A stretch of 64,000 nt of DNA from contig NZ_CP038228.1 in NCBI RefSeq assembly GCF_006838285.1, positions 1,426,001 to 1,490,000 on the forward strand, given 5' to 3'. The stretch's first letter is position 1. Each line of letters begins with the position of its first letter. The notes beneath the pieces are model-generated. The model saw only the letters and a program-made list of their open reading frames with translations, was not told the origin of the DNA and did not search any database. The position numbers and the translations under genes are program-made. Shown here piece by piece: positions 28,189 to 36,765 of the stretch. The stretch is from Xanthomonas translucens pv. cerealis. GTDB taxonomy: Bacteria; Pseudomonadota; Gammaproteobacteria; Xanthomonadales; Xanthomonadaceae.

Positions 28189-28344
28189 ATTCAATCGCTA
28201 CTTGACACCGTGATCTGATCAAAAAGGCCGGGCTTCGGTGTCGCCCAGGTCAATTACCGGTAGCTCCGTGGCGCAGCTACTTGATGAACCCTTTAACAAG
28301 CGCGCTTGCTCAAGGGGGCAGCCATTCATCGCGAGGTAATGACC

Positions 28345-28723
28345 ATGAAGCAGCACGTTTTAGCGGCTAAAATCGCTTTCTCCCTAGCCCTCACTGTTGG
28401 CGTCGCCTCGATGTCTGCGCACGCGGGCATCCCGGTCCTCGACGGCAGCAACCTTTCGCAAACCACTGTCACCGCGATTCAGTAGGTTGCGCAGGTCCAG
28501 AAGCAAATCGAGCAATAGCGGACGCAGTTGCAGCAATACGAAAACATGCTGCAAAACACCGTCGCGCCGGCGGCCTACATCTGGGACCAAGCACAGTCCA
28601 CCATCAATGGGCTGATGCAGGCCGTGGACACTCTGAACTACTACAAGAACCAGGCGGGCAGCATCGACGCCTACCTGGGAAAGTTCCAAGACGTGTCCTA
28701 CTACCGCAGCTCTCCCTGCTTTA
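28345..28723 (+). pseudogene. trbJ: trbJ (P-type conjugal transfer protein), decayed
   Basis: The ATG at 28345 has GAGGT upstream. The frame encodes a signal peptide (KIAFSLALTVGVASMSAHAG) and the TrbJ helical region (VAQVQKQIEQ, RTQLQQYENMLQNTVAP, LMQAVDTLNYYKNQAGSID). TAG codons fall at about 28483-28485 (AIQ*VAQ) and 28516-28518 (IEQ*RTQL), after which the frame continues. Similarity to TrbJ ends near SYYRSSPC at about 28715, so the 3' part is lost. TrbJ is a periplasmic/pilus component of type IV secretion. Confidence 0.75.
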
Positions 28724-28800
28724 CGACCAGATCGGTCTTTGAAGGTAAATGTCTGCTCTGGAAAGCTGGTTTCATGCGGCTTTGCGGGCATCAGCAGGTG

Positions 28801-28838
28801 TCCTGACCCGTGACGGTAAAAGCCGTCACGGGTCAGGA
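28801..28838. repeat. 16-bp perfect hairpin before a possible integrase start
   Basis: TCCTGACCCGTGACGG (28801-28816) and its exact reverse complement (28823-28838) surround a TAAAAG loop. A ribosome-binding site GGAGGG overlaps the right arm end, and an ATG follows at 28850. Folding would occlude the start, so it may regulate the adjacent reading frame or mark an element border. Confidence 0.7.
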
Positions 28839-28849
28839 GGGAAACCTCG

Positions 28850-28930
28850 ATGCTCACCGACACAGCACTGCGCAACCAGAGGCCCATCTACAAGGCTTGT
28901 GGCCGGGCCAGGATGATCGTGGCCGAGATC
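28850..28930 (+). pseudogene. Possible tyrosine integrase N-terminal remnant
   Basis: The ATG after GGAGGG encodes MLTDTALRNQRPIYKACGRA. The first nine residues resemble the start of DUF4102-type (P4/ICE) integrases (MLTDTALRN). Similarity fades after about 15 residues and no catalytic R-H-R-Y region follows. It may be the stump of the integrase that once moved this island. Evidence is a short match only. Confidence 0.3.
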
Positions 28931-29330
28931 AGTGAGATGACTTCCCGTTCCTTGAGAGCAGTTCTCTTGCCATTTCTATTGCCTGCTCTCGCGACGGCGC
29001 AAGCAGTAGAGGGTAGCCCCAGAACTTGGAAAAAACGACCGCAAATGCCTTGAAACCAAGACGTTTTGCCGAGTTGGGTTCGACCAGGATCAGTGCCAGA
29101 ACCAGCCTTCGCAATTCAACCTTGTGTTTCTTCATCCAGAGCGCGGTGCGTTTTTTTTCTTCCGGCGAGTGCTCATGGTCTTCAGCGGGTGCGGTATCGG
29201 TCAACAGAATGAAAGGCTCCCCGCGCTGCAAATTTTTCTCGAATTCGTCGAAGTCCTTCTGGTGGTCATGTCCGGGTTCTTGCGTAAGATTCATCCAGAC
29301 TAAAGGGAAGTCAGAATTGTTCATCGACAT
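28929..29330 (-). CDS. Hypothetical soluble protein in the siderophore-receptor operon
   Basis: From the ATG at 29330 (AAGGAAA upstream) the 133-residue protein begins MSMNNSDFPLVWMNLTQEPG. It is acidic in its first half (FDEFEKNLQRGEPFILLTD), has a helical Lys/Glu segment and a hydrophobic LRRLVLALILVEPN stretch. I recognise no domain. It overlaps the end of the upstream membrane-protein gene by 20 bp and follows the receptor, so it is probably co-expressed with iron uptake. Confidence 0.65.
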   Translation of the reverse strand: MSMNNSDFPLVWMNLTQEPGHDHQKDFDEFEKNLQRGEPFILLTDTAPAEDHEHSPEEKKRTALWMKKHKVELRRLVLALILVEPNSAKRLGFKAFAVVFSKFWGYPLLLAPSREQAIEMARELLSRNGKSSH

Positions 29331-29772
29331 GGCCGTTTCCTTTACTTTTGATGCGGCGCCAGGTGGCCGCAATGGCGAACACGCCTGGCAACGTGATAAA
29401 GAACATTGCCGAAAAGGCAATGTGCCAACCGTCGCGCAACCCGTCGGAGATGCCCCCGAGGGTATTCAGGACGACAAGCAGGCTGCCGAGGACCAGGGTC
29501 GCCCACTGAGATTTACGGGTTCCGATCAGTGCGAGAAGCACCGTGACGATCCAAGAGCCATAGAACGCGGAAAACATCCAGAGGACGTCGGGCTCAAACG
29601 TAATGGCAGGCGTCGCTCCGTGCGCTCTCACAAAGTCGTTGACGTAAAAGAACAACTGGAAGGTGACGAAAAGCACGGCACCAGCGGCTGTCGTCAACCA
29701 GAACAGGGCGACCTTGTATGGGTTGTTCATGGCCAGGTCTTGTGCAGGGCGCAGGGAGGGCTGAAGAGGCAT
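29311..29772 (-). CDS. Small four-helix membrane protein downstream of the siderophore receptor
   Basis: From the ATG at 29772 (GAGAAAG upstream) the 153-residue protein has four hydrophobic helices (VALFWLTTAAGAVLFVTFQL, LWMFSAFYGSWIVTVLLALI, QWATLVLGSLLVVLNTLGG, AFSAMFFITLPGVFAIAA). It ends with a short basic tail. No family is recognised. It lies between the receptor and the small soluble gene, on the same strand, and likely belongs to one iron-responsive transcript. An alternative start at 29730 would remove 14 residues. Confidence 0.7.
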   Translation of the reverse strand: MPLQPSLRPAQDLAMNNPYKVALFWLTTAAGAVLFVTFQLFFYVNDFVRAHGATPAITFEPDVLWMFSAFYGSWIVTVLLALIGTRKSQWATLVLGSLLVVLNTLGGISDGLRDGWHIAFSAMFFITLPGVFAIAATWRRIKSKGNGHVDEQF

Positions 29773-29845
29773 AGGAGCTTTCTCGATAATGAATGGATAA
29801 ATGTCTGAGGATTTCCAACGGCTGAAGCGTTCGCTCGAGCGCAAG

Positions 29846-32161
29846 TCAATACCGATAGTTCAGCGTCACCATCACGTTGCGTGGTGCGCCATACCCCACG
29901 GTGTCGAAATCGCCTTTCTGTAGCGCGTATTTTTTGTCGAGAACGTTGTTGACGTTGACGGCCACGTTGGTCTGCTTTGTGATGGAGTAACGCCCCATCA
30001 GCGATGCCAGGGCATAAGACCCCTGTTCCCCGCCCAACGAACTGGTGCCAGTGTTGGGCGCCTGGTAGAAGCGGCTTTGCCATTTGACGCCTCCGCCCAG
30101 CGTCAACTTGCTCCACTCTCCGGGCAACTGGTAGGTGGTGAAAAGCTGGGCCGTGGTGCGCGGCAGTTGCGAATTCAAGCGGACGCCATCGCCATCTTGC
30201 GCCGTGAAATGGGCGATTCCTGCGTAGACATTCCAGTCACGCGCCAGCTCGCCCTGCAGGTCCAGCTCGATCCCACGCGACTTCGTCCCATCCGCGCCCC
30301 TGTAGGCTTGGGCACCGCCCGGCGTATAGGTTCCCGCGACCATCTGTGAAGCGTTGTTCAGCGCGGTGTCGAACAAGGCCACCGACGCATTCATACGCCC
30401 GTACAGGTAAGCGCCCTTGAGGCCGATTTCCTTGGTTTTTCCCTTCGACGGCGTGAGCACGTTGCCGCTGCTGTCGCGATAGTCGGTTTGCGGATTGAAG
30501 ATGCCCGTGTAGCTGACGTAGGCCGAATAGGTCTTGTCGATGTCGTAGATCAAGCCGGCATACGGGGTGAATTCACTGCTCTTCTTGTAATGCAACGACG
30601 AACCACCGGCGACGTCGTCGATTTGGTAGTTGCTGAAGCGGCCGCCGACAATGAGTTTCAGCGGCTCGGCCAGCGAGAACCGGGCTGCGCTATAGACACC
30701 GCTCTGCTTGATTCGGGTGCGGGTCGGTATCGACGCCATGGCATCGAAGTTGGGGCGGGGATATGCAGCGCTCAGGTCAAAGACATTGACCGGCGCAACG
30801 CCTGCATAGAACGGTGCGATATCTTCTTGGCGGGCCGTGCGGCGCGAAGTCGTCGCCCCCACCACCAGGTCATGCTGGCGGCCCAGTAGTTCGAAGTGGC
30901 CGCTCGCCATCACGTCGAAGGTGTTTTGACGGCTGCGACCTTCGGACGCCAGTGCTACCGGATAAGCCCCGTAGGGATAGGAGCCTAGTCCCGTGGCGCG
31001 ATCGGGGCGGCCGATCAGGCCGAGGAGTTCGGCATCGTATTGGGTGCGGTACTGGTTGGCGACGGCCCGGAGTTTCCACCCGTTGTCAAAGCGGTGCTCG
31101 ATCTCGGCAAATGCCGTCTTGAGGGTGTTGTCCCAATGGCTCCAGTCCTGCGCGTAGTTCCTGGAGCGTGAATACTCCGCCTGCGTGCCGTCGCTGAACC
31201 AGAGCGGCAAACCTCCCCAGGTGGAGCCCTTCGGCGTGATGTCCTGGTCGTCATAGCCCAGGCTCACCGTCGTGTCTGGTGTCAGATCTGCCTCGATGAT
31301 GCCGTAGAACGACTTCCCCTTGGGCTTGTAGCCGTCGATGTACGACTGTCCGTCCTGGTACGTCCCCACCATGCGCGCGCGGATCCGGCCGTCCTCGGTC
31401 AACGGCGTCGAAATGTCGCCCATGCCACGGTAGGTGTCCCAACTCCCGGCACCAAGCGAGGCGGCTGCCGAGAAGTCGCGGGTCGGCCGTTTGCGCACCA
31501 GGTTGATGGCGGCTGAGGGATTGCCGGTGCCCGTCAGCAAGCCGGAGGCGCCGCGCACGACCTCGACACGATCATAGAACGCGGTATCGATAGAACCGAT
31601 GCCGCTCCCATTGACGATGTTGCCGACGACGGTGGGGATGCCGTCGTACTGAACGTTGTTGATCAGGAAACCACGCGAATAGAAACTCGTTCGTTCGCTG
31701 TCGGACTGGTACGCCGCTACGCCCGTGGTGTTCTCCAGCACGCCCTGCACCGAATTCAACTGCTGGTCGTCCATGCGCTGGCGCGTCATCACCGTCACCG
31801 ACTGCGGTGTTTCCCGCAGCGACAGCGGCAGGTGCGTCGCCGCTGCCGTCTGGCCTGTGGTGTAGGAGCCAGTACCTTCGGTGGTCGCCGTTTCCACGCG
31901 GCCCGTTACGGTGATGGCCGGCAAGGTCGTCCCCTTCTGAGACGTTTTTCCCTCGGCCTCGTTTTGCAACTGTGCGGGCTCAGCGGCAAATGCGCCCTGC
32001 GCGCTGATGAAAACTGCCACCGCAACTGCCGAGCCAAGCACGGTGCGGGGCGCACTCCTGATGGCGCCCTTGGACTGCCCATCCAGATGAGGATGGGCGG
32101 CGAGTGCTTTGCGCCTATCGATTGGCCAACGGGACTTCCCTGCAGTTTTGAGAGGAGTCAT
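29846..32161 (-). CDS. TonB-dependent siderophore receptor, FhuE-like
   Basis: The 771-residue receptor has a signal sequence ending near QGAFA-AEP after a long basic N-terminal stretch. The plug domain includes LSLRETPQSVTVMTRQRM, SFYSRGFLINNVQYDG and VVRGASGLLTGTGNPSAAIN; the barrel ends with aromatic LNYRY. It is the second siderophore receptor in the window and is distinct from the one at 13.6 kb. The start is uncertain: ATG at 32161 or an internal methionine nearer the signal peptide. Two small genes follow on the same strand. The ligand is unknown; FhuE-type receptors take hydroxamates such as coprogen. Confidence 0.9.
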   Translation of the reverse strand: MTPLKTAGKSRWPIDRRKALAAHPHLDGQSKGAIRSAPRTVLGSAVAVAVFISAQGAFAAEPAQLQNEAEGKTSQKGTTLPAITVTGRVETATTEGTGSYTTGQTAAATHLPLSLRETPQSVTVMTRQRMDDQQLNSVQGVLENTTGVAAYQSDSERTSFYSRGFLINNVQYDGIPTVVGNIVNGSGIGSIDTAFYDRVEVVRGASGLLTGTGNPSAAINLVRKRPTRDFSAAASLGAGSWDTYRGMGDISTPLTEDGRIRARMVGTYQDGQSYIDGYKPKGKSFYGIIEADLTPDTTVSLGYDDQDITPKGSTWGGLPLWFSDGTQAEYSRSRNYAQDWSHWDNTLKTAFAEIEHRFDNGWKLRAVANQYRTQYDAELLGLIGRPDRATGLGSYPYGAYPVALASEGRSRQNTFDVMASGHFELLGRQHDLVVGATTSRRTARQEDIAPFYAGVAPVNVFDLSAAYPRPNFDAMASIPTRTRIKQSGVYSAARFSLAEPLKLIVGGRFSNYQIDDVAGGSSLHYKKSSEFTPYAGLIYDIDKTYSAYVSYTGIFNPQTDYRDSSGNVLTPSKGKTKEIGLKGAYLYGRMNASVALFDTALNNASQMVAGTYTPGGAQAYRGADGTKSRGIELDLQGELARDWNVYAGIAHFTAQDGDGVRLNSQLPRTTAQLFTTYQLPGEWSKLTLGGGVKWQSRFYQAPNTGTSSLGGEQGSYALASLMGRYSITKQTNVAVNVNNVLDKKYALQKGDFDTVGYGAPRNVMVTLNYRY

Positions 32162-32178
32162 TAACAATACTCATTTGC
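32160..32178 (-). promoter_or_regulatory. Possible weak Fur box at the receptor start
   Basis: The minus strand reads GCAAATGAGTATTGTTAAT, matching the 19-bp Fur consensus at 11 of 19 positions by hand. It overlaps the proposed start codon, which argues for a start further downstream if the site is real. Confidence 0.3.
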
Positions 32179-32512
32179 ATTTAGACGTTCTATTTAACAA
32201 TAGAGCGGCATCGGCATGATGGTGAAATCAGGCCAGATTATTATTCATTTAGGCCAAACTTACGTGTCGCCGGGCCTTTGGCCGTAATGCGAAATAAATT
32301 GACCTTTTTTCGCAATGTAAAAGTGTGCCCACGCGGATAGGGTGCGCTTCATCGTGGTCTGCCATGCCTCAACCCAGCGTGCTTGGCCGGCCGAACGAGT
32401 CCCCCGTTCTTCCCCAGGAAATTCCCCCTATGCACTCACTTTGCCTCGGTGGATCGGCCCCGCACAGCCGGTCGCGCGCCACCCCGATCCCCTTTGTCGT
32501 TGGGAGGAACGC
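32179..32512. other. Divergent intergenic region between receptor and efflux operon
   Basis: An AT-rich stretch to about 32330 carries the promoters in both directions. TGCGAAA (32288-32294) and TTTCGCA (32308-32314) form a 7-bp inverted repeat, and TTGACC at 32299 lies between its arms, so it may be an operator for the efflux operon. No gene is supported here. Confidence 0.45.
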
Positions 32513-33661
32513 ATGAGCACCGCCGTTATCGCCCGTGCCAAACCCATTGTCGTCAGCGTTGTTGGCCTCGTCGTGGTCTTCGGATTGCTGTATGCCTGGC
32601 GCACCACCCACCACAGCGGTGGCTCGGAATATCACGCCATGCCGCCGATGCCCGTCTCGACGATCCGCGCCGAACCTCGAGGCGTGGCCGAGGAGTTGCA
32701 GGCCGTCGGCAATTTGCAAGCCGTTCGCGAAGTGCTGCTGGCCCCCGACACGTCGGGCCGCGTGACTGCCATCCATTTCGACGCCGGCCAGTCCGTGAAG
32801 GAAGGGACGGTATTGATGCAGCTCTACGACGCGCCCGAGCAAGCGGATCGTGCCGCTGCTGCGGCCAAGGCCGATTTCGCGCAGGCGCAATTGCGGCGCT
32901 CGCAGGAACTGGCCCCCAGCGGCGCCGAGCCGCGCGAATTGCTCGAACAACGCAAGGCCGAGGCCGCCCAGGCCGTGGCGGTGGTGCGGCAACTGGACGC
33001 GCGCATCCAGCAGAAGGCCATCCGCGCGCCGTTCTCCGGCCAGCTCGGCATCCGGCGCATCAATCCCGGCCAGTACCTCAATGCCGGCGATGCGATCGCC
33101 ACGCTGACCCAGCTCGACCCGCTCTACGTGAACTTCACGCTGCCCCAGCAGGACTTGCCCAAGCTGACGCCGGGCGCACCGGTGCAGGTGACGGTAGATG
33201 CCGCACCAGGTCAGGTGTTCAACGCCAAGATCAGCACCATCGAACCGCGCATCGACGGCGAAACCCGCAATGTGGCCGTGCAGGCACTGTTGCCCAATGC
33301 CGACCGGCTGCTGAAGTCCGGGATGTACGCGACTGCACGGCTGGCGTTGCCCGCCACGACCGACGCGATCGTGTTGCCGCTGACCGCGATCCAGACGTCG
33401 GCCTCCGGTGACAGCGTGGTGCTCGTGCAAGGTGCCGACGCGCAGGGAATCGGCAAGGCGGTCGCCGTGCCGGTCGTCACTGGTCGCCGGCTCGGCGAGG
33501 ACGTCCTGGTGACCCAGGGCGTCAAGCCTGGCGACATCGTGGTGATGGCCGGCCAGAATCGGCTGCCGCCCGGTGCGACGGTGAAGATCAATGCGCCCGC
33601 GTCTGCCGCCGCAGCGCCGCCTGCCGCCCCGGCAGTCGCCTCCGCCGCCAGCGCACGATAG
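32513..33661 (+). CDS. RND efflux periplasmic adaptor (MFP)
   Basis: From the ATG at 32513 (GGGAGG five bases before) the 382-residue protein has one N-terminal membrane anchor (VVSVVGLVVVFGLLYAW). A biotinyl-lipoyl domain split by a helical hairpin follows (GRVTAIHFDAGQSVKEG and IRAPFSGQLGIRRINPGQYL), then beta-barrel and membrane-proximal domains, and an Ala-rich tail. It bridges the inner-membrane pump and the outer-membrane channel. It is the first gene of a three-gene operon; the permease follows 11 bp later. Confidence 0.95.
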   Translation: MSTAVIARAKPIVVSVVGLVVVFGLLYAWRTTHHSGGSEYHAMPPMPVSTIRAEPRGVAEELQAVGNLQAVREVLLAPDTSGRVTAIHFDAGQSVKEGTVLMQLYDAPEQADRAAAAAKADFAQAQLRRSQELAPSGAEPRELLEQRKAEAAQAVAVVRQLDARIQQKAIRAPFSGQLGIRRINPGQYLNAGDAIATLTQLDPLYVNFTLPQQDLPKLTPGAPVQVTVDAAPGQVFNAKISTIEPRIDGETRNVAVQALLPNADRLLKSGMYATARLALPATTDAIVLPLTAIQTSASGDSVVLVQGADAQGIGKAVAVPVVTGRRLGEDVLVTQGVKPGDIVVMAGQNRLPPGATVKINAPASAAAAPPAAPAVASAASAR

Positions 33662-33672
33662 AGGACGGCGCC

Positions 33673-36600
33673 ATGCATATCACCGACATCTTCATCCGCC
33701 GGCCCATTCTGGCGCTGGTCGTCAGCCTGTTGATCCTGCTGATGGGCGCCACCGCCATGTTCCTGCTGCCCGTGCGGCAGTACCCCTATCTGGAAAACGC
33801 CACCATCACGGTCAGCACCAAGCTTCCGGGTGCGACCCAGGACGTGATGCAGGGCTTCGTCACCACCCCGATCGCGCAGTCCATCGCCACGGCCAGCGGC
33901 ATCGAATACCTCAGTTCGACCACCACGCAGGGCAAGAGCGAGATCAAGGCGCGGCTGGTGCTCAACGCCAACGCCGATCGCGCGATGACCGAGATCCTCG
34001 CCAAGGTGCAGCAGGTCAAGTACCAGTTGCCGGCCGGCGTCACCGATCCGGTCATCGCCAAGTCCACCGAGGGCGGCACCGCCGTGCAGTACGTCGCCTT
34101 CTACAGCAAGACCCTGTCGATCCCGCAGGTAACGGATTTCGCATCCCGGGTGGCGCAGCCGCTGTTCACCAGCATTCCCGGCGTGGCCTCGGCCGACGTC
34201 TTTGGCGGTCAGGCGCTGGCCATGCGCATCTGGATCGATCCGGTGCGGTTGGCCGCACATGGACTGTCGGCTGGCGAGATTTCGGCCGCACTGCGCGCCA
34301 ACAACGTGCAGGCCGCGCCAGGCCAGCTCAAGAGCGCGCTGACCGTCACCAACATCAGCGCCTCCACCGACCTGCGCGGCGTCGAGGACTTCCGCCAGAT
34401 GGTCATCAAGTCCAGCCCCGGGGGCGGCGTGGTGCGGCTGTCGGATGTCGCCACGATGGAAGTCGGCGGCCAGAACTACAACAATCTCTCGTTCGCTAGC
34501 GGCGTCCCCGCGATCTTCGTTGCCCTCCAGCCGACGCCCGATGGCAATCCCCTGGAGATCGTCAAGCGGGCCAACGAAATGCTGCCCAAGATCCGTGCGA
34601 TGGCGCCGCCGGGACTGACGGTGGCGCCCAACTACGACGTGGCGCGCTTCGTCAACGCCTCCATCGACGAAGTGAAACACACGCTGATCGAAGCCATCGT
34701 GATCGTGATCGTGGTGATCTTCCTGTTCCTCGGCACCTTCCGCGCCGTCATCATCCCGGTCGTCACCATTCCGCTGTCGCTGGTCGGCACGGCGGCGCTG
34801 ATGCTGGCCTGCGGCTTCTCGATCAACCTGTTGACGCTGCTGGCGATGGTGCTGGCGATCGGCCTGGTGGTGGACGATGCCATCGTCGTGGTGGAGAACA
34901 TCCATCGCCACATCGAGGAAGGACTGACACCCGTGCGTGCGGCACTGCTCGGCGCGCGCGAAATCGTCGGACCGGTGATCGCCATGACCATCACGCTGGC
35001 GGCGGTCTATGCGCCGATCGGCATGATGGGCGGGCTGACCGGCACGCTGTTCAAGGAGTTCGCCTTCACCCTGGCCGGTTCGGTGATCGTCTCGGGGATC
35101 GTCGCGCTGACGCTCTCGCCGGTGATGAGCTCGATGCTGCTCAGTTCCAAGCAAGGCGAGGGACGGCTGGCGAAGCGCGTCGAACACACCATGGAAGGGC
35201 TGACCGCAGTCTATGGTCGCCTGCTGGCCCGCACGCTGGCCGCTCGCGGGGCGGTGCTGCTGGTCGGCGCGGTCGTGCTGGCCGCCATCGTGGTGCTGTT
35301 CACCGGCACCCGCCACGAACTGGCGCCGACCGAGGATCAGGGCGCCGTCATCGTCGTCACCAAGGCGCCGCAGTATGCCGGCGTGGGCTACACCGCCCAC
35401 TATGCCCAGCAGATCGAAAAGCTGTTCGAGTCGATTCCGGAGTTCGATAGCAGCTTCATGAATATCGGCGACTATGCCGGCGGCCAGAACATGATGGTCG
35501 GCGGCGCCATCCTCAAGGACTGGTCGCAACGCAAGCGATCGGCCGCCGACATCCAAGGCCAGATCCAGGCCGCCGGCGGCGCCATCGACGGCGAGACGCT
35601 GACCGCCGTGCAGTTGCCCCCGCTACCGGGTTCCAGCGGCGGCCTGCCGGTGCAGATGGTGCTGCGCTCGCCCGACGACTTCAAGACGCTGTACGAGACC
35701 GGCGAGAAGCTCAAGACCGCCGCCTATGCCAGCGGCCTGTTCCTCTACGTGCAGAACGACCTGTCCTACGACAGTCCGCAGGCGCATATCAGCATCGACA
35801 ATGCGAAGGCCAGCGAAATGGGCGTGACCATGCAGTCCATCGCCGACACCCTGGCCGTGCTGGTCGGTGAGAACTACGTCAACCGCTTCAACTTCCATGA
35901 CCGCTCCTACGACGTGATCCCGCAGGTGCGCGGCGGCGAACGCATGACGCCGGAAGACCTCGGGCGCTTCTACGTCAAGGTGACCTCCGGCGCACTGGTG
36001 CCGCTCTCGACCGTGACCCGCGTCGAAATGCGTCCGCAGGCCAACCAGCTCACCCAGTTCGGCCAGATGAACTCGGCCACGCTGGAAATGCTGCCGGCCC
36101 CGGGCGTGACCATGGGAGACGCCGTGGCGTTCCTGCAATCGCAACCGCTGCCGCCCGGCACCAGCGTGGACTGGCTCAGCGATAGCCGCCAGTTCGTGCA
36201 GGAAGGCAACCGCCTGCTGGTCTCGTTCTGCTTCGCGCTGGTGGTCATCTTCCTGGTGCTGGCAGCGCAGTTCGAGAGCCTGCGCGACCCGCTGGTGATC
36301 CTGGTGACGGTGCCGCTGGCGATCTGCGGCGCGTTGGTGCCGCTGTGGCTGGGCTACGCGACGCTCAACATCTACACCCAGATCGGACTGGTCACGCTGA
36401 TAGGCCTGATCTCCAAGCACGGCATCCTGATGGTCACCTTCGCCAACCACATCCAGCATCACGAAAACTTGAGCCGCATCGAGGCCATCGAGAAGGCCGC
36501 AGCGGTGCGTATGCGCCCCGTGCTGATGACCACCGCGGCGATGGTCGCCGGCCTGGTGCCGCTGCTGTTCGCAGATGGCGCGGGTTCGGCCAGCCGCTTC

Positions 36601-36765
36601 TCCATCGGCATCGTGGTGGTGATGGGCATGCTGGTCGGCACCTTCTTCACGCTGTTCGTGCTGCCCACCATCTACAGCTTCATCGCCAAGGATCACCGGG
36701 CGGCAGCGAAAAGCCCCCGCGCCCGCGAACTCGCCACTGCGGAGGCCCCCGATGTCGCGCTCTAA
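33673..36765 (+). CDS. RND multidrug efflux permease, MexI-like (HAE1 family)
   Basis: The 1030-residue permease has 12 membrane helices and two large periplasmic loops. It starts MHITDIFIRRPILALVVSLL and has the proton-relay pair in TM4 (GLVVDDAIVVVENIHRH). The sequence is closest in feel to MexI of MexGHI-OpmD. It pumps compounds out using the proton gradient with the adaptor and channel encoded next to it. The stop overlaps the channel gene by 14 bp. The neighbouring siderophore receptor and Fur-like gene suggest a possible siderophore or redox-compound export role, but the substrate cannot be read from sequence. Confidence 0.95.
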   Translation: MHITDIFIRRPILALVVSLLILLMGATAMFLLPVRQYPYLENATITVSTKLPGATQDVMQGFVTTPIAQSIATASGIEYLSSTTTQGKSEIKARLVLNANADRAMTEILAKVQQVKYQLPAGVTDPVIAKSTEGGTAVQYVAFYSKTLSIPQVTDFASRVAQPLFTSIPGVASADVFGGQALAMRIWIDPVRLAAHGLSAGEISAALRANNVQAAPGQLKSALTVTNISASTDLRGVEDFRQMVIKSSPGGGVVRLSDVATMEVGGQNYNNLSFASGVPAIFVALQPTPDGNPLEIVKRANEMLPKIRAMAPPGLTVAPNYDVARFVNASIDEVKHTLIEAIVIVIVVIFLFLGTFRAVIIPVVTIPLSLVGTAALMLACGFSINLLTLLAMVLAIGLVVDDAIVVVENIHRHIEEGLTPVRAALLGAREIVGPVIAMTITLAAVYAPIGMMGGLTGTLFKEFAFTLAGSVIVSGIVALTLSPVMSSMLLSSKQGEGRLAKRVEHTMEGLTAVYGRLLARTLAARGAVLLVGAVVLAAIVVLFTGTRHELAPTEDQGAVIVVTKAPQYAGVGYTAHYAQQIEKLFESIPEFDSSFMNIGDYAGGQNMMVGGAILKDWSQRKRSAADIQGQIQAAGGAIDGETLTAVQLPPLPGSSGGLPVQMVLRSPDDFKTLYETGEKLKTAAYASGLFLYVQNDLSYDSPQAHISIDNAKASEMGVTMQSIADTLAVLVGENYVNRFNFHDRSYDVIPQVRGGERMTPEDLGRFYVKVTSGALVPLSTVTRVEMRPQANQLTQFGQMNSATLEMLPAPGVTMGDAVAFLQSQPLPPGTSVDWLSDSRQFVQEGNRLLVSFCFALVVIFLVLAAQFESLRDPLVILVTVPLAICGALVPLWLGYATLNIYTQIGLVTLIGLISKHGILMVTFANHIQHHENLSRIEAIEKAAAVRMRPVLMTTAAMVAGLVPLLFADGAGSASRFSIGIVVVMGMLVGTFFTLFVLPTIYSFIAKDHRAAAKSPRARELATAEAPDVAL

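Noticed and set aside
33211-35556. 781-codon frame antisense to the RND pump genes
   Set aside because: His/Asp-rich shadow spanning two real genes; no domain.
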